Source: Trissonchulus latispiculum
Lineage: Eukaryota; Nematoda; Enoplea; Enoplida; Ironidae
Assembly (NCBI GenBank): GCA_030248195.1
Contig: JASAND010028005.1
Location: 18,939-82,938 of the forward strand
Direction of reading: 5' to 3'
Length of the DNA: 64,000 nt
Positions 23,881 through 35,390 of the stretch are shown here, piece by piece (within the stretch, counting starts at the first letter, position 1; each line of letters opens with the position of its first letter). The notes beneath the pieces were generated by a model. It had not been told where the DNA came from and ran no database searches. It saw only the letters and a program-made list of their open reading frames with translations. Made by a program: the position numbers and the translations under genes.

Positions 23881-24154
23881 TTCATGTATAATTCAACCGA
23901 TTCAATTCATAGACTGATTTCTTGCATCTAATTGTATTTCCTGAAAACAAGCAATAGTTTTGTGCAAAACTAATCTAGATTTGTGCACAATTCCTCTGAC
24001 AGAAATAGTTATATACGTATTTCTAACTATGGACCTGCTGCGAGCAAAGTTCTAAATCTAATGTGTATCAGCAATTCTATGTAGTTATCCTTGTAAGTGT
24101 ATTCTCGGAGAGCATGTAGAAGACAAGGAAACTCGTCCAACTTGTAAATGAATA

Positions 24155-24320
24155 CTACTTGCTATCACTTGGTTTAAACATACTTCATACAATGTTCACA
24201 GCTACTGTAAATTTAATTCAATTTCAGTTTCAGTCGGCCGCCAAAAAATGTTTCAGTTTCAGTTTCAGGAAACATCCCAAAATAGATTCAGTTTATGTTT
24301 CAGTTTCAGTGCCTGAAACA
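24155..24320. repeat. Direct repeat flanking the Penelope-like element, left copy
   Basis: ATCACTTGGTTTAAACATACTTCATACAATGTTCACAG... here corresponds to 30054-30115, followed in both by a run of GTTTCA hexamers and a CGGCCG/CGGCGG motif. Both copies have the same orientation, one at each side of the Penelope-like element, as expected for pseudo-LTRs of that family. Confidence 0.6.
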
Positions 24321-24785
24321 TCACTACAGATCCCTACGGATTTTCTTAGTCCTGCAAGTCAAAGGGAAAATTTTAGAACGATAGGTCCCATTAAGAACAT
24401 ACATATAGGCCAATAAGAAACATAATATATTCTGTGCATAGAACATCCTTGGGGTGGCGATTACCATGCATAAGCAAGCTACCTAAAATACTGAGGGTAC
24501 AATAGATAACAAATATGAATCAACCCCTACGATGTGGTACAGACACAGTCATAAAGGTTAGGTGAGTTCACTCGCTGACCACTCTGCCAGACTGATACCG
24601 TCAGTGGCGTACCGACCTACTAATTGCAGCTTTAGGTTTTTTGAACCCCTGATTGAAAAGTAATAGAAAAAACGTTTCTGCCCTGTGGTCCCATTCACAC
24701 GTGTTGTTTAGTGTATGCAAGCAAACAAAAAACAAAAAACGTAGACCCTGACCTCATTGCTGAGACAGGTAAGTATAAGTATAGT

Positions 24786-26340
24786 ATAGTTATTCCAGGC
24801 CAACCTGATGAATGGTACACACAAGGCGCCTATATCTTGAAATAAGTCAAATATATCCATACATTCTTAGTTAATAAGTGAATAATGTGTTAAGTTGGAA
24901 TTTTTCTTTGATCCAGGTTTGCTATTTGAATGTCCTCTATGTTTGCTTTTTCTTTGAATGTCCTCTATTCAGACATGTTTCAAATACATCTTTATTGTTT
25001 TTTCTGAGATGAACTAAATTGTCACTTATTTCACAGATTCGTGTTAACTGACAGATTATTGTATTTTTCATGATTTTACTGGAGATATGAGAGTCTGCGG
25101 GAGGGAATTTGTAAGTACAAAAATCGAAATTTTCCCTTTTATCATACATTTTAGTAGTGAAAGTTTTATTAGAGATACTTATGTTTAAGTCTAGTACATT
25201 AGCTTCTATATTACTTGAATTAACTTTATTTAGTTCTAAATATGGGGGATTAATTTTAGTTTAATTTTTTCTAAGACGTTGTGGTTGTGATATCGTCAAT
25301 GTATCTATATACGTAGATAAGGGACTTAGCCAGGTGTGAATTATCTTTGTCGGCTATAAATTTATGCTCAAAATAGTTTAAGGTTAGATTAGCCATAGTT
25401 GGAGCAGCATTTGTTCCCATTGGTATACCTATTTGTCGAAGAAACAACTTGTTGCCCATTTTAAAGTAATTGTTTTCTATTAAAAACTGTAATATATTTA
25501 TTATATCGGTTTTAGTGTATGTAGCATATTTAGGTGCACCGTTTCCCCAATACGTATATATTCAGTATAGTTATTCCAGGCCAACCTGGTGAATGGTACA
25601 CACAAGGCATTGTATATCTGGAAATAAGTCAAATAAAACCATACATTCTTAGTTAATAAGTGAATAATGTGTTAAGTTTGAATTTTTTTTAATCCAGGTT
25701 TGCTGTTTGAATGTCCTCTATGTTTGCTTTTTCTTTGAATGTCCTCTATTCAGACAAGTTTCAAAGATATCTTTATTGTTTTTTCTGAGATGACTAAATT
25801 GACACTTATTTCACAGATTCGTGTTAACTGACAGATTATTGTATTTTTCATGATTTTACTGGAGATATTAGAGTCAGCGGGAGGGAATTTGTAAGTACAA
25901 AAATCGAAATTTTCCCTTTTATCATACATTTTAGTAGTGAAAGTTTTATTAGAGATACTTATGTTTAAGTAGTACATTAGCTTCTATATTACTTGAATTA
26001 ACTTTATTTAGTTCTAAATATGGGGGATAAATTTTAGTTTAATTTTTTCTAAGACGTTGTGGTCGTGGTATCGTCAATGTATCTATATACGTAGATAAGG
26101 GACTTAGCCAGGTGTGAATTATCTTTGTCGGCTATAAATTAATGCTCAAAATAGTTTAAGGTTAGATTAGCTATAGTTGGAGCAGCATTTTTTCCCATTG
26201 GTATACCTATTTGTTGAAAAAACAACTTGTTGCCCTTTTTAAAATAAGTGTTTTCTATTAAAAACTGTAATATATTTATTATATCGGTTTTAGTGTATGT
26301 AGCATGTTTAGGTGCACCGTTTCCGCAATACGATTTGCCA
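24786..26340 (-). repeat. Tandem duplication of the PLE 3' part (~780 bp unit)
   Basis: Units 24786-25564 and 25565-26340 match nearly base for base, starting at TATAGTTATTCCAGGCCAACCTG. Both contain the RT GIPMG...NAAPT.ANLTLNYFEH block, the YIDD region in the left copy, and the KRENFDFCTYKFPPADS tail. Differences include short indels that break frames. Confidence 0.85.
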
Positions 26341-26817
26341 TATCGTATAGGAATACGGTTAGTCACGTCGTTGTTAATTATATGGCTTAAAGCAGAAATG
26401 ATAGTGTTATGCTGCAATAAGGTAGTAAAGCCATAAGTATTAATAGTTTGGGGCATATTATTTCCATTTAACTGTTTATTGTTTTTAGTATAGGTTTATT
26501 GCTATCGATGATCCAAAACGGGTTACAGTTTGTAGTAGATTCTAATGTTTTACTTCGCCTTTTTCTACTTATGAAAATAAGCTTGAGTATTTTATCTAGA
26601 GTAATTGAAAGAGGACTGCAAGAAGTGTTACGGCTAGCTATTATAGCTCTGAATTTATAGGAGTTTTGGGAAATTTTGGAATTATATAGATAAATTTTAG
26701 TTTGTTGTTGTCTTTACAGCTGATATTAAGACATTTACAAAATGCATTTATTCTATTTATTATACTATTTTCATTATCTGCTTGAATTTCACGATAAGTG
26801 TTGTTGTTTGTAGTATT

Positions 26818-28624
26818 TAAGTAGTATAGTATGCACGCTTCGACCCTGATTTCGAGGGACGAGCGAGTTCTGGAGTATCGACTTTTGATTTTAATTGAAC
26901 GATGACTGAGTGGCTTAAATTTCAAGTCTAATGACTAGAAATTGTGCTTACAATATAGTCTAAGCTTGCTTATGCTCTATTCTTCGCCCAAAAGGGATTG
27001 CCAGCAAAGCCAGAACATTTCGACCCTGATTTCGAGAGACGAGCGAGTTTTGGATTTTCAACTTTTGATTCAAATGGACCCGTGACGGAGTGGCGTCATT
27101 TAAATAGAACGTGTGCTTACGTCGTAGTCTAAGCTAACTTGTAGTCCCTTTTTTGGCTACGTGCTAAACAGTTAAGCCAGAAAAGTTCGACCCTGATTTC
27201 GAGGGATGAACAGTTTTAAGGTGTCGACTTTTGATCGGGAGGGAGGGCTTCAGAAGCGGAGCGGGTTCTGCCATGACCTCTTTCTTGCGACTTGGTCCTT
27301 TGAGAGATGATTGTGAGAGCAAAAACTTCAAATTTATAATGTAATATGGTTAAGAATAAAATGAGAAAGGCACAATTTGAGCAAAGGAACCTTGGAAGCA
27401 AACAAGTGCCACTGAACAACAGTTTTCTGTGTGACTGCTGCGGTAGTTTTGATTTAAAAATGAAGACTATCCCATTTGCATTTATATTTTGTGCATCGTG
27501 TGGTTATGTAATAGAGAGATTGACAAATTTCTGCAGACTGCATTATGAAACATCAAACAAATTGAAATGTCCAGTTACTGAACACAACCGGTTGAATTAT
27601 TTCCTAAACAAACTGAGTCAATTTCAACAAAACGAAATGGTCAACATTAATGTTGATGTATTAGGCGACATAAAGGCTGAGCTACGAAAACAGAAAATTT
27701 ATGATTTCTCAACAATTACTCCAAGCTTTCTCAAATTTGAACTAAAGACTTGACAAAACCAAGTTTCCAGACGAAAGAAAATTTTAGAGAAAATACTACA
27801 AAAATGCAAATTACTTAATTTTCCTGCTGAAAAATAAATACCTTTAGTTCTGGACACAAAGCGTCGGAATATTTTATAGAACTTTTCGGAAAAACACAAG
27901 TGATTTTCAACCAGTTGAAACCGGCAGACAGAAAGCACTTTTTAAATTATAATTTCGTACTCCGCAAATTTATAGAAATAAAGGGTATTCCAAAATAGTT
28001 TCAACCTCAAGTACTCAAAAATAAGGAAGAGATTAGAGAGCAAGACAAACTGTGGAAGCAGATTTGTGAAAGTTAGGCAAAAGTTTTTCTTTGCAAACTT
28101 TCTGGCAAACTTTCTGTTGGAACCAGTTTTAGCGGGAACAGTGTTACTTTCTGAGAAAAGCTTGGTAAAGCATGTCTCTAAAGTAAAGTGAACCTCTTCG
28201 TCGACACACTAAAACTCCCTCATCCCTCGAAATCAGGGTCGAACTTTTCTGGCTTAACTGTTTAGCACGTAGTCAAAAAAGGGACTACAAGTTAGCTTAG
28301 ACTACGCCGTAAGCACACGTTCCATTTAAATGACGCCACTCCGTCACGGGTCAATTTGAATCAAAAGTTGAAACTTTAAAACTCGCTCGTCCCTCGAAAA
28401 TGTTTTGGCTTTTCTAGCAATCCCTTTTGAGCAAAAAGGGAACATAAGCAAGCTTAGACTATATTGAAAGCACACTTTCATCGTCTTTCACACTTTCTTG
28501 AATAGTCATTAGACTTGAAATTTAAGCCACTCCGTCATCGTACAATTAAAATCAAAAGTCGATACTCCAAAACTCGCTCGACCCTCGAAATCAGGGTCGC
28601 AATTTGCACACTATACTGCTTATT
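26818..28624. mobile_element. TIR element carrying a VLTF3-like gene, nested in the PLE
   Basis: Inverted repeats of about 410-420 bp (26818-27227 and 28202-28624) bracket the internal gene. Each arm is built from two to three tandem ~170-180-bp subunits starting TTCGACCCTGATTTCGAG (left: 26839, 27019, 27186). Outermost bases TAAGTAGTATAG on the left match TAAGCAGTATAG inverted on the right. TAGTATT occurs just outside both ends (26811-26817; 28625-28631), a candidate target duplication. PLE coding sequence continues on both sides, so this is a later insertion. No transposase is seen inside. Confidence 0.75.
27346..28076 (+). pseudogene. VLTF3-like (viral late transcription factor 3) gene, decayed
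   Basis: The first 135 codons (27346-27753) are open. They carry a zinc-ribbon-like pair, CDCC and CASCG, then NRLNYFLNKLSQFQQNE, VDVLGDIKAELRKQKI and TITPSFLKFELK, the order seen in VLTF3-family proteins. After a frame change, 27897-28076 continues with QLKPADRKHFLNYNFVLRKF, one TAG (27996-27998), then VLKNKEEIREQDKLWKQIC, matching the family's C-terminal part. Family members are known from large DNA viruses and related elements as late-gene transcription factors. Here the gene is broken by at least one frameshift and one stop. The assignment rests on motif order by eye. Confidence 0.62.
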
Positions 28625-28836
28625 TAGTATTCCTAGTTCCTTAAACACGGAATAAATGTAAAAGTTTTTATAAATGATAGCTATTTGTTGTTATAAACAC
28701 AAATTTTTCCTTATAACTGCTTAATAAGTTATGTAAGACGTATGTTTGATATGGGCTATTATCAATAGTAACATTCTTTAAGATTTCTGTTTACGAAATT
28801 TCTGTTTTTAACTTATAACCTTATATATCTTATAAC

Positions 28837-29270
28837 TTATAACCTTATATGCAGCTTTCGATAATCCCAATGATATTTCCTGATTACTTCTTCAATATAT
28901 TTATTGATTCCTTCATAAGTATCCTTAATAGTTTGTAGTTTGCAAGATTTTTGTGGAATTCTATACTTAGGACCCTTACTGAACAAGGATTCTAATGCAT
29001 CATTTTCTAATACTTTATAATTACCAGTAATTATATGGTTGTGAACATTATCCTTAAATTGAGATCGATGGCAATCGCATGAAAAATCATTTTCGAAATA
29101 AGATTTCAACCATGCATCACAATCGAGGAAGTTTATAGTAGCCTTGCAATTAAATATTTCATTTGCAATGGGTGTTTTATATTTGAAATAAACTGAGGGA
29201 TTGTGTGCTTGCGTTCTACTATTTAAGTAAGGTCAAAATTGTTTACGCTTATCAAATAGAGGCTGAAAAT
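28837..29270 (-). pseudogene. PLE region preceding RT core (C.CH, HIITG motif)
   Basis: Reads through CDCHRSQF, HNHIITGNYKVL and SKGPKYRIP, the conserved order of the Penelope-like N-terminal RT extension. The frame upstream (to about 29270) continues with PSVYFKYKTPIANEIFN. It is interrupted downstream by the TIR element at 26818-28624. Confidence 0.65.
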
Positions 29271-29645
29271 TTATCTTATCTATTAACTTGTTACTAAAAT
29301 TTATGATGATGAAATCTGTTTTTGGTTTTTCGAGAGATTGTTTTATCCTCTAATCGACAGTTAATTATATCCTTAACGAAGTCATAGTTAGGGCTAGAAT
29401 TGTCATGTTCGAGAACTTTTTGTATCTTTTTAATCTGTCTTATACCTGTCTGTGTGAGAACCTTATATAGTTTTCGTTTATTACTACTTAACAAACTTTT
29501 AATTTCATCAGTTGTAAAGAGCATAGAATTTTTTCTATTTCTATTTGTTCTGTTTTTGTTATTAGAGCTGGTAGCGTTAATATTCTTTTTTATCTATAAA
29601 TTATGTAAAACAGAAATTTAGTGTTTTCTCCTAGTAATAGTTTAT

Positions 29646-30045
29646 TTAGACTAACGGATATTTAGTTTTTAAACGTCTTATCCAATAAGCTTCTCTATGT
29701 ATTCTAATTTTTCTGTCCAGAACTTTGTCACTTGTCTCTGGTAGCACTTCAATCATTTGTACATGAAAAGCTTTGCAATTGCCTGTATTGAAATGTGCGG
29801 AAAATCTCAGCAGTGGCACATCTACTGAGCTTGGTTTGTCATACATAGGTTTAGAATTGTCGTCAGTCCTCCAACATTTTGTGTCAACATACCGGGGTTC
29901 GGTAAATAGTTTGCCTCTTGGTGTGGGGGGAAAGGGGGGGGGTACAAACATTAATATTATTATAGTAGCTACTAAATTGTGATCCATCCATATAAAGTTG
30001 GCAGCATTTACAGTTTTTCTTATTGCACATCCTACCAGTACTAAC
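29646..30045 (-). pseudogene. PLE N-terminal Cys cluster and GIY-YIG-like domain
   Basis: CNKKNCKCC lies upstream of, and out of frame with, a 113-codon frame whose end, LLRFSAHF...CKAFHVQMIEVL followed by IHREAYWIRRLKTKYP, matches the second half of a GIY-YIG nuclease as found in Penelope-like elements (Arg, His, then Glu in the E.yWI.rLkT motif). A G-run near 29930 probably causes the frame break. Confidence 0.6.
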
Positions 30046-30049
30046 TGCT

Positions 30050-30290
30050 AAGCTATCGCTTGGTTTAAAAATACTTCATACAATGTTCACAGCTACTACA
30101 AATTTAATTCAGATCCTTAGTGTTGTTTCAGTAACTGATTTTAGCTTTAGTTTCAGTTTCAGTCGGCGGTCCAAGACGGTTTCGGATTCAGTTTCCGGTC
30201 TTTTTCCACAATAGTTTCAGTTTCTGTTTCAGTTTCATTCGGGATCTCAAAATAATTTCAGTTTCAGTTTCACAAAACCTTTTCACCTAG
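30050..30290. repeat. Direct repeat flanking the PLE, right copy, with GTTTCA hexamers
   Basis: This corresponds to 24155-24320 in the same orientation: TATC-CTTGGTTTAAA-ATACTTCATACAATG, then GTTTCA-rich DNA. On the minus strand it lies just upstream of the PLE Cys cluster, fitting a pseudo-LTR. Confidence 0.6.
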
Positions 30291-30319
30291 TTTCAAATAC
30301 AAACGACATAAATAAAATT

Positions 30320-30863
30320 AAGTGTCACTCATTTGCCTACACTACCGTAATCTCCTTTACAACTGTACACAGTATATACAAGTATGAAGAAATATACTAA
30401 AGCCTAACACAAAAATGTGCGTAGAAAACTATGATCAGTTCTTACTGCATTTATTATTCATCAGAAAACAAAAATATAATCTATTTTCAGAATTTTCAAA
30501 ATGCTGAAAGGAAAATTTAACAAAATCCAAAATTTTGAGTTTAAAATTGGTAGGGGTTTAGTTCGGTATGTGTAAAGTGTTAAGCTCAAAACTTCAGCTT
30601 TTACAAAGCTAACGGAAAGCTGACTTGAAAACTATATTTCAGATTCATGCTCAGCGCCCATGAAAACCCCTGTATGCACGTGTTCAGCACACTTATTTCA
30701 AAAATTTTTCTGTTCCCCATGCTACCCCTACTATTTTGGAATTTTTTAATTCATCGGCTTCTAATATGCATCCATGCAAAATTTCAAAGTTATTTTTTAA
30801 AAAATCAAATAATCCGCAGTTATTAAAGGAGATTGCGGTAGTGTAGGCAAGTGAGTGACTCAT
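30320..30863. mobile_element. MITE-like inverted-repeat element
   Basis: The left end TTGCCTACACTACCGTAATC, continuing TCCTTTA, is matched in inverse on the right by TAAAGGAGATTGCGGTAGTG, continuing TAGGCAA. The interior resembles the interior of 18883-19438 (AAAGCTGA-T-GAAAA, TTCAGATTC, TGTTCAGCA). No ORF. Target duplication not resolved. Confidence 0.75.
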
Positions 30864-31010
30864 AGTTTTGAAAGATTAATCTGTAGGTAGAAGAGTGATT
30901 CTTAGTTTTGGAAGATTTATTTGTAGGTGAATGAGTGACTCTGAGTTTTGACTAATAAACGTAGGAAGGAGAGAAATCTTGAGTTTTGAAAGGGTATAGG
31001 TAAAAAGAGT
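30855..31010. repeat. Degenerate ~48-bp tandem repeat
   Basis: Three to four units of GAGTGA(C/T)TC-TAGTTTTG-AAGATT-AT-TGTAGGT follow one another directly after the MITE. Confidence 0.6.
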
Positions 31011-31669
31011 GATAGGCAGCCGGACAGTAAACCGGGTAGACTAAGTGACTTTCTGCTTCATCTACAATAACCTAATTTGCATATATTCAAATCTCTCAAC
31101 AGAGTAGCATGCAACATGTGTATTTCATGTGCGGGAGTGTGAATACCACTGCATATGTGCTAAAAGCACTTTCAACTTTTAGACCTGCTGCGCCGAGGCT
31201 GCAGATTAACCAATTGCTAATCAGATGTGGTGCAAAGGAACTGCTAGTTAATCACATTTGCAAACAATGCAAACGGCCGCTAGTTTTCTAAAAGATTTTG
31301 ATCCCCTTCGTTTTACGTTACCAAGTTAGGATTTTAAATTATTTAAAATTTTTAAACTTTTGAATTTATCTGGCTCCAGCAAGTTTCTCGTGCAAAATCT
31401 TAGTTATTGGTCAAAAATCAAAAGTTAGGGATTTTGGGGAATTCGCGAGAGATCCATCGTCTTACGTTTTCTTGTCAAATATTCAAATATTATTTTCCTA
31501 CAAATTACACGTGCATTTTCAAATAAAAGACTTGTCTGAGGTTGCAAATTTCCAGTTCCACAAAATTAGTGCAATGTACTTATCCAGGTTCCAAAAATTA
31601 AGAAAATCACGTTGTTTTAGAAAACGCAGAATCACACTACGTAAAGTTAGTATGGTTCATTTATTATAT

Positions 31670-31830
31670 ATTTATATTGGGTCATTTGAGTCTTGGTCAC
31701 GAAAATTCTTGGGTCAGTTGGGTCTGGGTCACGAAAACGTTTGGGTGATTTGCGTTTGGGTCACCAATTTTTAAAATTTTAAGGTTCGCCTTGGGTCTGA
31801 GTCAAATTTCCGTTTGGGCGAGTGGGTCAT
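31670..31830. repeat. GGGTC-rich degenerate tandem repeat
   Basis: Units such as TTGGGTCTGGGTCACGAAAA recur at 20-45 bp spacing. No coding function suggested. Confidence 0.55.
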
Positions 31831-31969
31831 GTGTCAAAAAAGTGTCCAAGTAAGTTTCCATCCCTCCACATAATCCTTGCCATTGTACATATGCGTAGTA
31901 TAGTAGAAGAAGCCATGTTTAAGTCAAAGTATCAAATATCACAACATTGCGTGCTAGGGGACTCCTGGG

Positions 31970-32042
31970 GCTTTCTTTCTTTCTTTCCTTCTTTCTTTCT
32001 TTTTTCCTTCTTTTTTCTTTCTTTCTTAAAAATTTCTTTTTC
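31970..32042. repeat. CTTT microsatellite
   Basis: Pure pyrimidine run of CTTT/CCTT units. Confidence 0.85.
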
Positions 32043-32630
32043 TTTGCACTCAAATACGACATATGCTGAATATATTGAACTGGCGCAGGCATAGAGCTAA
32101 CGGTAAGACAATGATTGTGAACACTTCGCCACAGTATTCTCTTTGGGTACTTGAACGGCGGTACTTGACTAGACGTTTCGTCGGTAGACGTTATGAACGT
32201 TAGACGTTTTGAGTTTAGTCGTTTTAAACGGACACCCTTAGATATCAGGAATGCGTTTACGTTTGAAAGCAGGGACAATAGTTACAAAAATTTGGTAACA
32301 AACAATAGTGACCCTGTCATCTGCAAAATGAAAATTAATAAGATAAGTAAGATAAGATTAGTATCATTATCTTCCTTTGTCAGCTGCGGCTCTGGAAGGT
32401 CTCACGATCTGTTACCTCTTATTTTATTACTAATAAGACCAGTATGTGCGGTTTTTGTGAACTCATGATTTTGTGTGAATTCGTTAGAAAAGGTCCAAAA
32501 ACTGCTACAATTAGCTATACGACGGTGATAGTAAAGATATTTAGTCCATGCATAGGTATCAGCTTCCGTGAAATATTATTTGCAAAATGACTGCAAAAGC
32601 TTTTGAATTTTTTTTACACTTCTCACTTAC

Positions 32631-32912
32631 CACAGTGTGATTTATGGGTAGACTCATATGCCGCATCTACGCCACCAGCTGCTGAATGGTACAGACAAAC
32701 TGTAGGTCGCCAATTAGGTGATTTGTGTTCACAAGCAGCAGTAGTACGCTTTTGAAAACTACCCTTAAACATGACTGTTGATTGAAAGTGAAGTCTGCAT
32801 TCGTAGGAGCTAATCCGACGACATAAAGGGTCTTGTTTCGGCTTTTCGTACAAACAGTAAGAATAATGATCCGGACATGCAACTTGGTTGCATCTTTGGT
32901 CGCCAAAACTTG
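32631..32912 (-). CDS. Paralogue 2: Cys-rich ectodomain exon
   Basis: 282 nt, acceptor TGTTTTAG and donor GTAAGT, phase 1 on both sides. The translation starts SFGDQRCNQVACPDHYSYCLY and ends KSHCG. Eight cysteines match the spacing in paralogue 3 (52464-52742: RYGDESC, FCLY, QTQCNL, KITCNL, PCL, KSKCG). The intron to the next exon is unusually long (about 9.6 kb) because the Penelope-like element sits in it. The expected upstream Ig and signal exons were not found to the right, where Polinton-derived and other mobile DNA lies. Confidence 0.75.
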
Positions 32913-33224
32913 CTAAAACATCAAGCTATCAAATCAATCCGTAATACGTGTCTTGGAAAATTCGCAGACATTGCATTTTTAGAGAATCTGTTTAAAAACC
33001 ATTTCAACGTTTAAACGTTTTCACATTTTCGAAAGTTAAAGTATTGCTGGACTGCCAATTTATTTTAAAAGTGCATTCTGGAAAACCTTCAATAATCAAT
33101 TTCAAATCAGTCAAGAAGCAAACTTAAATTTACGCCAATACGGCAAACGTAGACTGTTCAATTTTGACCACAGCGACTCCTTAGGTACCTATCCCTGCAA
33201 ATATGTGCTTTCTAGTGTTCACAT

Positions 33225-34620
33225 TTGCAGTTTCCAGAGACCAAGCCTTCGGTTAAGCCTACGCTGGACATTTGCCCATTGTTTAATATCCAGGGTCGAC
33301 CGCTGAATGACCTGCATCTTGAGCCATTCTTCCAGGAACTTCGCACAAATGAAGAGCTAAACGGTACGCAGCCACGAAACATCTATATACAGACGCTAGA
33401 TCAATGCTGGATACCAGTTCGCGTACCTCTTCATCAGGTTATGCTGAAGTCCAACCAGTAATCAGTTTGCTTCGACATATCGTCCAGCGTGGCTCTACCC
33501 GCATATCTCTATAGACAGTGGACTTCCAGATAATAGCTTGAACGAAATCATTCGGTGGATGCGGGACATCAACAAAGGTGCAGTCGGACGTGTTTCATAT
33601 AAATTCGACTTTTGGTTTGTCAGCGAAAACCTGCGACAACTTCAGTGATGCTTGAACCCTAATGGTAATACTGATGGTATCTGCTGGCTGCCTATTGCCT
33701 ACTGCTCTGGATCATTTCACGGTTGAATATTCCAAACGAATGGCTGAGGTTAATATTATCGCAGCTTTCGTCCCCAAATTATACAATTACCCTCACCACA
33801 AAGATAATCTTTAAATGCATAGCAGAGATCCATACCATGCTAAGCGTCACCGCGTTCGCCTGACGGCCATCAATCAGCCCTTAAAGCAGTATTACCACCC
33901 AAACATGCAAGATGTGGAACCTCATCAGCTCATTTTTTGGATCTTCCTCACGGCACGAATCTTGAGATTGGTCAACTTTGTCTTTGTCACGGCAAAAGAA
34001 ACATCTGTAGCAGGTTTGAAAATCGTGCATTAGCAGCCAAATCAGGGATGTGGAAATTTTCAAGCATCCTGATTACAACGGGCATCGAGATCGAGCATCT
34101 AGTCGATGCGAGGATGGAAATACATTCATCTGAACGACTGATCTACTATTTGAAGAAATTGCAACAGAAGTTGGCAGACACAGTGGTTGCCTGTACGGCT
34201 TGGCATTTGTGAACCCGTATTATTGAATCAGACTCAACATTCCGACATCCGGATGGTACGTCGTTGACCGATATGGAAGATTTTTCCACGTTTTGTTGAC
34301 CGTGCACGGGCCTATAAGATAGAGTTATTCCAACGACAGGATCTTCTGAAAGGCATGTTCAACGTTTTGCCTGGTTCATTAGGGCAAGATCTGAATATTT
34401 ATTTCTGGACGGCTTTTCGAGGGATCACGACGGCTAGGTCGAATTCAGGAAAGGAAAAGAGGCGAATTCAGATAACAGCCGCGCGGAATGGATGCCTGGT
34501 AAGTGGATCCAAAACCCGGATCCGAGCGCAATTTATGAGCACCAATACCAGCATCCGAGCAATTAATAGTTCGAAAACTCTTCGCTGTATTTCTAGCCAG
34601 TTCTAAAGTAGCTCCCAATT
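33225..34620 (+). pseudogene. Degenerate coding-like remnants, unrecognised
   Basis: Several open stretches in changing frames are richer in protein-like composition than the surroundings: 33225-33461 (including LDICPLFNIQGRPLNDLHLE), about 33540-33650 (EIIRWMRDINKGAVGRVSYK), 33937-34212 (SERLIYYLKKLQQKLAD) and 34355-34606. Stops separate them. The closeness to the capsid cassette at 35828 and the same strand suggest decayed genes of the same Polinton-type element, but I recognise no family. Confidence 0.35.
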
Positions 34621-35040
34621 TTTCTGCAGGCTATATGTGTCTTTAACCGTTTCGACCACTGCCAAAAGGCCTCATCTGATGGCTTATGGCTACCGTTAAG
34701 GATTTTTGTCCATCAAAGCCATTACATTTGATAAAATGATGCATTTGATAAAATCATCACTATATGAGTCAATGGTAATATTATCCCCCTTAATCTGATT
34801 CTTCTATAGGATCTCTTTGGTGGGAGGATATTTTCATCTATCTTACCATTTTTTCGATAGTAATCTTACAGAGGTCGGAGGACGAAACCAAGAGAGTCAC
34901 ATTGTCGATCTGGAGAATTAACCGATGGAGCAATCCGACTATAAATTATTTTCTTATCGAGTCCTGTTTGCCACATAGAATGTCATTTTGGTATATAAGT
35001 CGCCTCCCTAGGTCCTGTCGTTAATTAGTACGTATAGCAA

Positions 35041-35390
35041 GCTTAACAAAAAATCACCCGAAATTTTAACAAAAAAATCACCTCACCCTGACTCACAGGA
35101 AGGTCGAGAGAGCCAAATTTTTGCATGGTGATAGCCGTGAGTTTGAGCCCCTAGGCCCTCTCCATGCGTTCAGGGCAGACAGGGCAGGCAGGGCGAGGGT
35201 TCCCAAAAGTGACCTCAAAAACGTCATGACCGAAGTTTGAATTTCGGCTGCTATGTACTAAGGGAAAACCCTAGGCAATCCATATTGTGCATGTGACATG
35301 TCCTGACTGTGGGCTATCGATACATATATAGAAGTTCCCAGTTGGACCTCTGTGCCGTCCTGGGGTGGGTGATTTTTTTTTGTTAAAATT
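35041..35390. mobile_element. Short inverted-repeat element
   Basis: GCTTAACAAAAAATCACCC on the left faces GGGTGATTTTTTTTTGTTAA on the right. A second AACAAAAAAATCACC lies 20 bp inside the left end. No ORF and no clear target duplication. Confidence 0.5.

Larger units (their letters stand above)
24780..30060 (-). mobile_element. Penelope-like retroelement, N-terminal GIY-YIG type, decayed
   Basis: On the minus strand the order is: a Cys cluster CNKKNCKCC (about 30040-30005), a GIY-YIG-like C-terminal half (29987-29646), a linker rich in basic residues (29524-29294), a C.CH..F...HNHIITG block typical of Penelope-like fingers (29109-28837), then RT motifs IYIIPKFPKTP (about 26700), GIPMGKNAAPTIANL (about 26190) and YRYIDD (about 25290). 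The nuclease therefore precedes RT, as in the permuted Naiad-type group. Stops and frame changes are frequent. The segment 24786-25564 repeats 25565-26340, a partial tandem copy as is common for this class. A foreign TIR element (26818-28624) splits it. Confidence 0.78.
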
